This document shows positions 9,754-17,781 of a DNA stretch of 64,000 nt, piece after piece (the first letter of the stretch is position 1; every line of letters starts with the position of its first letter). Source of the DNA: NIOZ-UU35 sp964344175 (lineage in GTDB: Bacteria; Chloroflexota; Anaerolineae; Anaerolineales; UBA11858). The stretch is taken from NCBI GenBank assembly GCA_964344175.1, contig CAYFMI010000007.1:1-64000 (forward strand), in the 5' to 3' direction. Both the position numbers and the translations under genes were made by a program. A model generated the notes under the pieces. It was not told the origin of the DNA, did no database searches, and saw nothing but the letters and a program-made list of their open reading frames with translations.

Positions 9754-11321
9754 CCCGGCGCGTGTATTTCTTACTCTTCGTATTAGGGCTGACCGTTGTA
9801 AGCGCTGTGGCGGCTTTTCAGCCGGCGCCAGGGTATATGGACGCCGATTATTATTTCGCCACGGCCTTGCAGTTGGCCGAGGGCAATGGCTTCTCCGAGC
9901 CTTTTTTATGGAATTACCTCGATAACCCTGCCGGGCTGCCGCATCCTTCACACGGATATTGGCTGCCGCTGACATCCTTGCTGGCATTACCCGGGCTGCT
10001 TTTAAGTGCATCCAATTCCTTTTCCCTGGCACGTTTAGGATTTTTATTGACGGCTGCGCTCATTCCGCCGGTTACTGCCGGGATTGCCTTTGCGCTGACA
10101 GAGCGCCGTGTCACTGCCCGGTGGGCGGGACTCCTGGCCGTTTTCCCGTCTTTCTACCTGCCTTTTATGTCGGTGACCGACACCTTCGCGCCCTATATGC
10201 TCTTGGGCGGTTTGTTTTTCCTGGCGTATTACCGTATCCACTCGCCGAATAGGTTGTCATTTATCCTGGGGCTGCTGGCCGGTTGGATGTTCTTGTGCCG
10301 CGCCGATGGGCTTCTGTGGTTATTAATCGCTGCCTTGTTGGCGCTAGCGCACAGCACAGGAAAACGCACGCGTATGAAACAGGTTAGGCGGCTATCGCTG
10401 ATTTTGGGTGGGTTCGCGCTAATCGCCGTGCCCTGGATATCCCGAAACTTCAATGTCTTTGGGACACCCTTCTCCCCTGGCGGGGCGCGGGCCTTGTGGT
10501 TTACGGACTATAATCAACTTTTTGCTTTCCCGGTAGAAGGGCTTAATTTTGAAAGCTGGCGCGCTTCGGGGTGGGGCGCTATTCTCCGGGTGCGCGGCTG
10601 GGCGCTTGGTCAGAATGCACAGACTGCGCTGGCCGTTCAAGGGGAAGTTTTCCTGGCGCCTTTTATGCTGGTCGGGTTTTGGACTCTGCGACAGCGACGG
10701 ACGGTGCAAATTGGCGGGCTGGCCTGGCTGCTGACTGCTGTGGTGATGACGGTTATCTTCCCCTTCGCCGGGGCCAGGGGGGGCTTCTTTCACTCTGGGG
10801 TCGCGCTCCAGCCGTCGCTTTGGGCGCTGGCTGCCGTTGGGTTAGATGCCTCCGTTGTCTGGGGGGCGCGTATTCGCGGTTGGCGCGCAGATCAGGCGCG
10901 GGGCATATTTGCCGCGGCGCTGCTTGTTATGGCGGTCTCGCTTTCCGGGTTTATTGTTGGAGGGCGAGTCGTTGGCTGGGGCGTTGAGAGCCAACCCTGG
11001 GGCGGGAGTCAGCGGCATTATCAACAATGGGGGCAATATCTGGATGACGCCGGTATCCCTCGCGATGTCATCATCCTTGTCAACAATCCACCCGGATTTT
11101 ACCTCGCCAGCCTGCGCCCGGCTATTGTCATCCCCGATGGTGATACAACGAATCTGCTGGCTGCCGCCACCCATTTTGATGCCAAGTATCTATTATTGGA
11201 ATTCAATCACCCGCCGGGTTTGGATGAACTCTATGCCCAGCCCGAATTGGCCCGGAGTTTGCAATTATTGCACGATGACGGCCAAACGCGCCTGTTTGCC
11301 GTATTGGATGATGAGCGATGA
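9750..11321 (+). CDS. polytopic membrane protein, GT-C glycosyltransferase-like
   Basis: 523 residues. The N-terminal helix is followed by PGYMDADYYFATALQLAEG, whose DADYYF...A..L..G pattern is the first acidic loop of a GT-C fold. HPSHGYWLPLTSLLALPG comes next. About ten helices then a C-terminal soluble domain of about 110 residues. Coupled at both ends by 4-bp ATGA overlaps with its neighbours, so the three genes from 7765 to 12811 form one translationally coupled set. The family can be argued from topology and loop only; the substrate is unknown. Confidence 0.6.
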   Translation: MTRRVYFLLFVLGLTVVSAVAAFQPAPGYMDADYYFATALQLAEGNGFSEPFLWNYLDNPAGLPHPSHGYWLPLTSLLALPGLLLSASNSFSLARLGFLLTAALIPPVTAGIAFALTERRVTARWAGLLAVFPSFYLPFMSVTDTFAPYMLLGGLFFLAYYRIHSPNRLSFILGLLAGWMFLCRADGLLWLLIAALLALAHSTGKRTRMKQVRRLSLILGGFALIAVPWISRNFNVFGTPFSPGGARALWFTDYNQLFAFPVEGLNFESWRASGWGAILRVRGWALGQNAQTALAVQGEVFLAPFMLVGFWTLRQRRTVQIGGLAWLLTAVVMTVIFPFAGARGGFFHSGVALQPSLWALAAVGLDASVVWGARIRGWRADQARGIFAAALLVMAVSLSGFIVGGRVVGWGVESQPWGGSQRHYQQWGQYLDDAGIPRDVIILVNNPPGFYLASLRPAIVIPDGDTTNLLAAATHFDAKYLLLEFNHPPGLDELYAQPELARSLQLLHDDGQTRLFAVLDDER

Positions 11322-12811
11322 AAATTCGGTTTCGTAAAAATGGGATTATTCTGGTTTTAATTTCAGCGCTTTCATTGGCGGGCTATCTGCTGTGGAGTGC
11401 ACACTTTTTCAAACCCGGTTTCCCTTTAGATGACGCCTGGATTCACCAAACCTATGCCCAAAACCTGGCGCAATTGAGAGAGTGGTCGTTTATCCCTGGG
11501 CAGCCTTCTGCTGGCTCAACCAGCCCGTTGTGGACATTGCTCCTTGCATTGGGGCACGCAGTGGGTCTGGGGCCGTATGTATGGACATATGCTCTGGGGT
11601 GGTTGTGTCTAATGGGGCTGGGTTTAGCCGGATGGAAGACCTTCACGTACCTGAGTGCTGTTTCTGAAAAATGGGCCTTTGCTGCCGGAGTGCTGCTAAC
11701 CCTGGAGTGGCATCTGGTTTGGGCGGCAGGCTCTGGCATGGAGACTGCTCTGTTTAGCCTGGTGGTGACACTTGTTATTGGCGTCATGCTGCCCACCATG
11801 TCTAAGCGGAGTGTAGCTGGGTGGGCCTGGTCAGGGTTGGGGGCGCTGATTGGTTTGAGCGTGTGGGTGCGCCCCGATGGCCTTACGCTATTAGCCCCGC
11901 TTGGATTTGTGATTTTTTTGCGCGCGGATTCTTGGACATCGAAGATCAAAAATGCTCTCTACGCCGGAGTAGGTTTTGCGTTTGCCTTTCTACCGTACCT
12001 GATCTACAACAATGCTCTGGCCGGGGCATGGTGGCCGAATACGTTTTATGCCAAACAGGCCGAATATGACTTTGTGCGCCAGAGTGTTCCACTATGGCAG
12101 CGGCTCCTCGATCAGGCCGTCTTGCCGCTGGTGGGTGTCGGCGCGTTGCTGCTCCCCGGATTTGTGCTAAAGGCCTGGCAATCGCTGCGTCAACGGCATT
12201 GGGGGGCGCTGGCGACTGTTTTATGGGGAGCGGGCTATTTAGGGTTGTATGCCTGGCGTTTGCCGGTTACCTATCAGCATGGGCGTTATGTTATTCCGAT
12301 GATGCCGATATTTTTTCTTTGGGGCTTTGCCGGAATGGTCGAAGCGGTGCGGCCTAACGCTGCTCAAATGTGGGTGCGGGTAATAAGCAAAGGCTGGGCA
12401 GCGACCAGCGCGCTGATTTTAGTTTCTTTTTGGTTTCTTGGGGGACGCAGCTATGCCCTTGATGTGGCGATCATCGAGAGTGAAATGGTCACGATAGCAC
12501 ACTGGATTGCAGAAAATACGCCCGAAGATGCCTTGATTGCCACGCACGATATTGGGGCGCTGGGCTATTTTTCGGAGCGCCGCTTGGTCGATTTAGCGGG
12601 CTTGATCTCGCCGGAGGTGATTCCGCACCTTTGGGATGAGGCGCATCTTGAGGAATATCTTAATCGTCAAGGCGTGGATTATCTAGTCTCCTTTCCGGGC
12701 TGGTTCCCCAATTTGACCGGGCGCGCCACCCCAGTGTTTAGCAGCGAGTCGCCCTATTCTCTCATGTTAGATCACGAAAATATGGCCGTATACCGATGGG
12801 AGATTCCTTAA
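11318..12811 (+). CDS. polytopic GT-C protein resembling AftB-type transferases
   Basis: 497 residues. The first loop reads GFPLDDAWIHQTYAQNLAQL, with an Asp-Asp pair, and then SAGSTSPLWTLLLALGHAVG. The DDAxIxxxYARNL...STSPLWT layout is that of AftB-like (arabinofuranosyl) membrane transferases and related Chloroflexota proteins; arabinose specificity is not implied. About ten helices and a soluble C-terminal domain of about 110 residues follow. It is the last gene of the glycan array. A sigma70-like promoter begins 7 bp after its stop. Confidence 0.65.
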   Translation: MKIRFRKNGIILVLISALSLAGYLLWSAHFFKPGFPLDDAWIHQTYAQNLAQLREWSFIPGQPSAGSTSPLWTLLLALGHAVGLGPYVWTYALGWLCLMGLGLAGWKTFTYLSAVSEKWAFAAGVLLTLEWHLVWAAGSGMETALFSLVVTLVIGVMLPTMSKRSVAGWAWSGLGALIGLSVWVRPDGLTLLAPLGFVIFLRADSWTSKIKNALYAGVGFAFAFLPYLIYNNALAGAWWPNTFYAKQAEYDFVRQSVPLWQRLLDQAVLPLVGVGALLLPGFVLKAWQSLRQRHWGALATVLWGAGYLGLYAWRLPVTYQHGRYVIPMMPIFFLWGFAGMVEAVRPNAAQMWVRVISKGWAATSALILVSFWFLGGRSYALDVAIIESEMVTIAHWIAENTPEDALIATHDIGALGYFSERRLVDLAGLISPEVIPHLWDEAHLEEYLNRQGVDYLVSFPGWFPNLTGRATPVFSSESPYSLMLDHENMAVYRWEIP

Positions 12812-12817
12812 GCTTTG

Positions 12818-12846
12818 TTGCTAGTATAGTACTCCTGTGCTATACT
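12818..12846 (+). promoter_or_regulatory. sigma70-like promoter for the two-component pair
   Basis: TTGCTA (12818-12823), 17-bp spacer, TATACT (12841-12846), with TG one base before the -10 hexamer (extended -10). It sits between the glycosyltransferase stop and the response-regulator ATG and would give a leader of about 20 nt. Confidence 0.6.
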
Positions 12847-12874
12847 CAAAAAAATATATGGGCAAAGGATTATT

Positions 12875-13594
12875 ATGGACACTCTAAAGGTTATCATAGT
12901 AGATGATCATCCACTGTTTCGCCAGGGAGTGGTTGACACCATCTCTCTGGAGCAGGATTTTATCATCCTCGGAGAAGCTTCCGATGGCGATGAAGCCTTG
13001 AAGTTGATCCGCCAAGAGCAACCCCAAGTCGTCGTTCTCGATGTGAACTTGCCAGGGAAAAATGGGTTGCAAGTCACGCGTGTACTGCGCAGTGAAAACA
13101 TCCCAACACGGGTGGTATTGGTCACAGCTTATGATGATGCCGAACAAGTAGTTCATGCTGTGCGATCCGGTGCGGCGGCGTATTGCCCAAAGCATATTCG
13201 CCCGGAGGAGCTGGTTGAGGTTATTCGGCATGTTGCCGTGGGGAAATATGTGATTGATGGGACCGTCTTGGGGGAAAGAGAACTTCAGAGCTGGCTAGAT
13301 CGTCATATGGCTGGCCCACTAGGGGCGCGTGATTTAGGTGAACCGCTTCATCCCTTGTCGAATCGCGAAATGGAAGTTTTGTCGTATGTCACCCAGGGGA
13401 TGAGTAACAAAGAAATTGCTGTTTTGCTGGGAATTAGCTATCAGACGGTGAAGAATCACGTTACATCCATATTGCGAAAGCTTATTGTGGATGACCGCAC
13501 ACAGGCGGCTGTTTACGCGCTTCGGCGAGGCTGGTTCCGTTTGTATGATTCGGAAATGAATATCACCGGTGTAGATGGCAAGGAGGCCAAATAA
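12875..13594 (+). CDS. NarL/FixJ-family response regulator
   Basis: 239 residues. Residues about 5-120 are a receiver domain: acidic pocket VDDH, phospho-acceptor Asp in VVVLDVNLPGKNG, Thr in LVTAYDD, and a Lys in AYCPKHIRPEE. Residues about 165-230 are a GerE/LuxR helix-turn-helix (LSNREMEVLSYVTQGMSNKE, then IAVLLGISYQTVKNHV). Phosphorylation by the adjacent kinase would allow DNA binding. TAATG overlaps the kinase start by 1 bp, so the two are translationally coupled. Placed between the glycan array and the pilus locus, it may control either one; the pilin gene directly downstream has its own strong promoter. Family identification is firm; target genes are unknown. Confidence 0.93.
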   Translation: MDTLKVIIVDDHPLFRQGVVDTISLEQDFIILGEASDGDEALKLIRQEQPQVVVLDVNLPGKNGLQVTRVLRSENIPTRVVLVTAYDDAEQVVHAVRSGAAAYCPKHIRPEELVEVIRHVAVGKYVIDGTVLGERELQSWLDRHMAGPLGARDLGEPLHPLSNREMEVLSYVTQGMSNKEIAVLLGISYQTVKNHVTSILRKLIVDDRTQAAVYALRRGWFRLYDSEMNITGVDGKEAK

Positions 13595-14667
13595 TGGTGC
13601 TTGAAGGCCCAAGTGAAGCCTCGATTGGCCCCTGGGATCAATTGAGAGAAGACCTGCAAAGTGAACTCGATGTGGCTTTGCGCGATCTCAAAGATATTGA
13701 TGCCAAGTTGCAGCAAAGCCAGGCCGAAGTGAGCCGACTTGCCGACCGCAATGCGGCGATCTCTTCGCATTTGCAGAAGGTGCAGAGTCAATCGGATGCA
13801 CTCTTGCCGTTGGAGGTTCGTCAGGCGTATGATGAAGCCCTGGATGCTCAACAGCGTCTGTTCTTGATGCGAGGCCAGGTCGAGCGTCTCAACAGCGATC
13901 GCAAGCATCTTAATAGTTTGCGGAGTTCGCTAGAGCGGGTGATTGAGCTGCTTCAGAGCGGTGCCCCGTCGGGCAGCAGAGGGGCAAATAAAGAGGCCTA
14001 TAGTATGATTGAGGCCATTATTCAGGCGCAGGAAGCCGAGCGACAGCGCCTTTCGCGGCAAATGCACGACGGCCCTGCCCAGGCCTTGTCGAATTTTATC
14101 TTGCAATCTGAGATTGCTATGCGTTTGTTTGATGTGGATCAAGATAAAGCGCGCGAAGAGTTATTGGCGCTTAAGGCGGCTGCTACTTCTGCTTTCCAGC
14201 AAGTGCGCAATTTTGTGTTTGAACTTCGCCCAATGATGCTGGATGATTTAGGCCTAATTCCCACCTTGAAACGATATGTTGAGGCATTCAAGGAGCAATC
14301 TGAAATTCAAGTTGATTTGCTGGTGTCTGGCGTTGAGCGTCGCATCGAATCCTACATTGAAGTGATTATTTTTCGGTCTCTACAGGATTTGTTGGGGTTT
14401 GCATTTCGTGAAAATCAGGCCACTCAAATCAAGATCAACGTTACAATCGATGATGCGTATGTGAAAGTATCTATCGAAGATAATGGAAAAGGTTTTGATC
14501 CCGATACTGCGTTAAAAGGGGGCAGTATCTCGATTAAAGCTATCAAAGATCGTGTTGAAATGTTGGGGGGATTTATGGAAATAGAAAGCGCCCCGGGGCG
14601 AGGTGGTTTTATTGTTTTCCAAATCCCGGTGGGGATCACGAGCCAATCGGTATTTACAGAATTGTAA
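13594..14667 (+). CDS. DegS/NarX-type (HisKA_3) soluble histidine kinase
   Basis: 357 residues without membrane helices, so probably cytoplasmic. Residues about 20-125 look like a long coiled coil. The dimerisation/phospho-acceptor domain carries ERQRLSRQMHDGPAQALSNF, with His in MHDGP. VRNFVFELRPMMLDDLGLIP is typical of the HisKA_3 family. A C-terminal HATPase has its G1 box (IEDNGKGFDP) and ends in APGRGGFIVFQIPV. Oddity: the N-box position reads IFRSLQDLLGFAFRE, lacking the Asn residues usual in EALNNxxKH-type N boxes, so ATP/Mg binding may be altered. It is coupled to the response regulator by a 1-bp overlap. Confidence 0.9.
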   Translation: MVLEGPSEASIGPWDQLREDLQSELDVALRDLKDIDAKLQQSQAEVSRLADRNAAISSHLQKVQSQSDALLPLEVRQAYDEALDAQQRLFLMRGQVERLNSDRKHLNSLRSSLERVIELLQSGAPSGSRGANKEAYSMIEAIIQAQEAERQRLSRQMHDGPAQALSNFILQSEIAMRLFDVDQDKAREELLALKAAATSAFQQVRNFVFELRPMMLDDLGLIPTLKRYVEAFKEQSEIQVDLLVSGVERRIESYIEVIIFRSLQDLLGFAFRENQATQIKINVTIDDAYVKVSIEDNGKGFDPDTALKGGSISIKAIKDRVEMLGGFMEIESAPGRGGFIVFQIPVGITSQSVFTEL

Positions 14668-14680
14668 GGTTGTATACCTA

Positions 14681-14709
14681 TTGAATAAATGCCTTCTATT
14701 GCTTATAAT
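14681..14709 (+). promoter_or_regulatory. strong sigma70-like promoter for flp
   Basis: TTGAAT (14681-14686), exactly 17 bp, then a perfect TATAAT (14704-14709). It begins 14 bp after the kinase stop, so the pilin gene can be transcribed apart from the two-component pair. The ATG follows 51 nt after the -10 hexamer. Confidence 0.75.
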
Positions 14710-14759
14710 GAGAACTACCATTTATAGATTGGAAATTAGAAGGAAAGGAGGTTATTACC

Positions 14760-14906
14760 ATGTTGTTTGCCCCGAAGGAAAAAGGTCAAGGTCTGGTAGA
14801 GTACGCGTTGATTCTTGTTTTAGTAGCCGTTGTTGTGATTGTTATTTTGGCTCTGCTTGGCCCGGCGATTGGTAATGTTTTCAGCAACATCATTAGTAAT
14901 ATCTAG
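14760..14906 (+). CDS. flp: Flp/Fap-type pilin
   Basis: 48 residues beginning MLFAPKEKGQGLVEYALILV. It is the major subunit of Flp (type IVb) pili. After a short basic leader, the processing site KG|QGLVEY has Glu at +5 and Tyr at +6, the Flp signature recognised by a TadV/CpaA-type prepilin peptidase. A hydrophobic helix of about 25 residues (ALILVLVAVVVIVILALLGP) anchors or assembles the pilin, and a short polar tail ends in Asn-Ile. A strong Shine-Dalgarno (AGGAAAGGAGG) lies at 14742-14750. It has its own promoter upstream and a terminator downstream, so it is expressed as a separate abundant message ahead of the tad genes. No peptidase gene is in the window. Confidence 0.93.
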   Translation: MLFAPKEKGQGLVEYALILVLVAVVVIVILALLGPAIGNVFSNIISNI

Positions 14907-14936
14907 GATTGACTGCTGAAAATTGTTCGAATATCG

Positions 14937-14979
14937 AATAAGGTCCTACTTATTTTTTGGGTAGGGCCTTATTGTTTTT
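14937..14979 (+). terminator. rho-independent terminator after flp
   Basis: Imperfect hairpin: AATAAGGTCCTAC pairs through one G-U with GTAGGGCCTTATT, around a T-rich loop, then TTGTTTTT. It isolates the pilin message from the downstream cpaB-tadC genes. Confidence 0.75.
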
Positions 14980-15055
14980 AGGATCAACAACATCTTTGGT
15001 CTTTTGCGACACAAGTACGTTGTGCCAAAATGGTTGAACACACATCGATGAGAAG

Positions 15056-15195
15056 CAGGGCTTTCTTAAAGTCGAAACGAAAAGCGCTTTTACCGCTGAG
15101 AGCGCAAAGAACGCAGAGAAAAATTTAAAAAACTCAGCGAACCCGGCGTTCTCTGCGGTAAATTTCTGGTATAGCACAAATTTAAGAAAGCCGTG
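15056..15195. mobile_element. Family B miniature inverted-repeat element (copy 1)
   Basis: A 140-bp element with 15-bp inverted ends (CAGGGCTTTCTTAAA at the left; the right end complements to CACGGCTTTCTTAAA, one mismatch). It is flanked by a perfect 10-bp direct repeat CGATGAGAAG (15046-15055 and 15196-15205), as expected for a target duplication. By eye it is the same over its full length as the copy at 23307-23446. It carries internal arms such as ACCGCTGAGAGCGCAAAG and TCTCTGCGGTAAA. It has no transposase and would have to be moved in trans. Confidence 0.9.
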
Positions 15196-15338
15196 CGATG
15201 AGAAGTTCAAGGGGTGGCATTTATTTGCATTATCAGGTAGACTTATATGTATTATTTTCCCGGTAGTTTTTGTGTTTGGGAATTCAAGTGATGATAGCAT
15301 CAATCTATAACTCTTAGCCAACGAATTGGGAGGCTATC

Positions 15339-16457
15339 ATGCGTCGAGGACGAATCTTCTTCTATCTCGCTGCCATTTTGATTTTAGTGATGATTGCATC
15401 ATTTGCGATTTATCAGCGCTTTATGCAACCCGCACAGACCAATATCGAGGGAGTGCCAGAGCCAACGCCTATTGTCGATCTGGTCTCTGTAGTTGTGGTG
15501 ACGCAACCAACCCCCCGTGGCACAGTCTTGGACGAAACTGTGCTGGGGATGGTGGAAATTCCACGGGATGTCATGTTCGAGGGGATGTTCAATGATGTCG
15601 CCCTGGTTGTTGGGCGACGGGCTAAATTTGATCTTGATTCTGGGATCCCGCTTACAGCCAGCATGTTGGTAGATGCCGCCGAGCAACTTTCTGCACATGG
15701 CTCAAATGCCGCCTTGGCAATTACCCGTGGAAAGGTAGCGATTTCGGTTCCAATTAATCGCTTGTCTAGTGTTTCGTATGCACTCCGCCCAGGGGATCGT
15801 GTGGCTGTGCTTGCGACGATGCTGTTTGTCGATTTAGATAGTGAATTTCAATCTGCTTTGCCTAATCGGGTAGGTGAGGTGACCGGCCCCTCGATTAACC
15901 CAGAAACAGGCGAAAGTACAATCACCATCCAGGTACAGGGTAGCGAAGAATCGGGTATTTTAGGGCGCACCGAGCTTGACCCGATTTTGAATGAGTTGGC
16001 TTATATTGTGCCATCCGAAAGTCAACGCGCCCGCTTGGTAAGTCAGATCGTTCTCTATAATGTAGAAGTTTTGCATGTGGGGAATTTTATGCTCGAAGAG
16101 GAAGAAGAACTGGGGCAAGCTGTAGCCCAGCCTCAGGAAGATGTCATTGCAGCAGATAATCAAAATCCTGAAGGGACTGAAGAGCCAGTGATCCAGCCGC
16201 CCAATGTGGTGACTCTGATTGTTGATCCTCAGGATGCCGTCGCGTTGAACTATTTGATGTATAGCGGAGCAGAGTTAACGATGGTTTTGAGAGCATCTGG
16301 TGATGACACTGTATTTACAACTGAAGCAGCTACCTTGCAATTCTTGTTAGATGTCTACAACATCCCTGCTCCTGCAAAGCTCCCCTATGCTATTGAGCCT
16401 CGCATAGATGAGTTGCAATCGCCTGATGGCGATGCAATTGAGGAGATTGCTCCGTAA
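15339..16457 (+). CDS. cpaB: Flp pilus assembly protein CpaB/RcpC-like
   Basis: 372 residues. One N-terminal membrane helix (about residues 6-27) is followed by an extracytoplasmic region. A SAF-like domain appears around residues 48-125 (VVVVTQPTPRGTVLDETVLG, then RAKFDLDSGIPLTASML). It continues into the RcpC/CpaB C-terminal region (VAISVPINRLSSVSYALRPG, DRVAVLAT). In this family CpaB helps assemble or stabilise the pilus machine at the cell envelope. Shine-Dalgarno GGGAGG precedes the ATG. It is first in the run cpaB-cpaE-cpaF-tadB-tadC. The acidic C-terminal third is lineage-specific. Confidence 0.85.
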   Translation: MRRGRIFFYLAAILILVMIASFAIYQRFMQPAQTNIEGVPEPTPIVDLVSVVVVTQPTPRGTVLDETVLGMVEIPRDVMFEGMFNDVALVVGRRAKFDLDSGIPLTASMLVDAAEQLSAHGSNAALAITRGKVAISVPINRLSSVSYALRPGDRVAVLATMLFVDLDSEFQSALPNRVGEVTGPSINPETGESTITIQVQGSEESGILGRTELDPILNELAYIVPSESQRARLVSQIVLYNVEVLHVGNFMLEEEEELGQAVAQPQEDVIAADNQNPEGTEEPVIQPPNVVTLIVDPQDAVALNYLMYSGAELTMVLRASGDDTVFTTEAATLQFLLDVYNIPAPAKLPYAIEPRIDELQSPDGDAIEEIAP

Positions 16458-16511
16458 AGGAATATTGGTTATCTGCGATCTAATCTTTAACAATTCTTTT
16501 GGAGAATCTGC

Positions 16512-17747
16512 ATGAGTGATGATAGCACCATTCGGGTAATCATTGTTGATGATGTGCGCGAAACTCGTGAAAACATCCGAAAGTTGCTGCAATTTGAAGG
16601 TGATATTGAAGTAGTTGGTGTTGCAACGACAGGACGGGAAGGTATTCAACTGGCCAGGGATTCATCGCCAGATGTTGTCCTGATGGATATTAATATGCCA
16701 GATATGGATGGCATTACCGCGACTGAAAGCATCCGCAAAGAACTTCCTCACATTCAAATTGTCATCTTATCTGTTCAGGGGGATCCTAATTACATGCGCC
16801 GCGCCATGCTCGCGGGGGCGCGCGATTTCCTTACCAAACCGCCAATGGTCGATGAGCTAATCGCCGCCATTCGCAGAGCTGGTCAGATGGCACATGAAGA
16901 GCGCCGGAAGGCTGAAGAGCGTTTCCCATTAGATGCGGGCAACGCGACCGCGCGAGGCGATTTTTCCCATCATACATCTACGTATGGAAAAGTTATCGTT
17001 GTTTACAGTCCCAAGGGCGGTGTTGGTTGCACCACGTTGACGACGAATTTAGCAGTTACTTTACATAATCCCGAAACCCCGGTAGTTCTCTTGGACGGGA
17101 ATATGCAATTTGGAGATCTGACAATTGTTCTGAATGAGCGTGGGAAAAACAGTGTGGTTGATCTGGCTCCCAGGGCCGACGAGTTAGATCCTGAAATTGT
17201 TGAAGATGTCCTCATCACCCATCGTTCCACTGGAATAAAAATCCTGTCAGCGCCTCCGCGCCCAGAGTACGCCGAAAATATTACCGGAGACCAATTTGGC
17301 AAGATTTTAGCGTATCTGCGGCGGTTGTACTCATATATCATTATCGATGCGGCATCTTACCTGTCCGATGTTGTTTTGAGTGCACTAGATGCCAGTTCTA
17401 TTGTTGTGTTAGTTGCTTCGCAAGATATTCCCTCAATCAATGATGCCCGGCTTTTCTTAGATTTATCTGATGTCATCGGTGTAGATCGCGAGCGAATACT
17501 CTTTATTCTCAATAAATTCGATAAGCGCATTGCTATCACCCAGGAAGCGATTAGCGAAAATTTGCGCCATGAGATCTCTTTGGTTGTGCCGGTAGATGAG
17601 CGCGCGGTTGTTCCCTCGGTGAATCGGGGTGTGCCCTTCATTTTGAACGACAAAAAACGCCCAGTCTCGCGAGCAATTTTAGATCTGGCAGAACTGATTC
17701 GCCAGCGATTAGCGCAGTTTGAGGTTGCACACGAATCGCAAAATTAA
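16512..17747 (+). CDS. cpaE: CpaE/TadZ-like pilus localisation ATPase with receiver domain
   Basis: 411 residues. Residues about 6-125 are a complete receiver domain: VDDVRETREN, acceptor Asp in VVLMDINMPDMDG, Ser in ILSVQGD, Lys in FLTKPP. Residues about 155-400 form a MinD/ParA-type ATPase with a deviant Walker A (SPKGGVGCTTLTTNLAV), DGNMQFGDLT and a late LFILNKFDK. TadZ/CpaE proteins position the Tad machine at the pole or on the membrane. Many CpaE receivers are degenerate; this one keeps all phosphorylation residues, so it may be a real phospho-input. Shine-Dalgarno TTTGGAG upstream. The spacing to cpaF is short, in keeping with an operon. Confidence 0.9.
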   Translation: MSDDSTIRVIIVDDVRETRENIRKLLQFEGDIEVVGVATTGREGIQLARDSSPDVVLMDINMPDMDGITATESIRKELPHIQIVILSVQGDPNYMRRAMLAGARDFLTKPPMVDELIAAIRRAGQMAHEERRKAEERFPLDAGNATARGDFSHHTSTYGKVIVVYSPKGGVGCTTLTTNLAVTLHNPETPVVLLDGNMQFGDLTIVLNERGKNSVVDLAPRADELDPEIVEDVLITHRSTGIKILSAPPRPEYAENITGDQFGKILAYLRRLYSYIIIDAASYLSDVVLSALDASSIVVLVASQDIPSINDARLFLDLSDVIGVDRERILFILNKFDKRIAITQEAISENLRHEISLVVPVDERAVVPSVNRGVPFILNDKKRPVSRAILDLAELIRQRLAQFEVAHESQN

Positions 17748-17781
17748 ACGCATTATCTTTTGAGTTACCAGGAAAATTGCT

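Larger units (their letters stand above)
14907..15338. other. 432-bp gene-free region between flp and cpaB
   Basis: It holds the flp terminator (14937-14979), a complete family B mobile element (15056-15195) with its 10-bp target duplications, and about 130 bp of AT-rich leader before cpaB. No convincing coding frame exists; frames that cross the element are by-products of the repeat. A possible weak promoter for cpaB (TTGCAT at 15225, TATTAT at 15250, 19-bp spacer) is not convincing. Confidence 0.7.

Noticed and set aside
14950..15321. Open frame of 123 codons on the minus strand between flp and cpaB
   Set aside because: It spans the flp terminator and family B copy 1, with no Shine-Dalgarno and repeat-derived composition.
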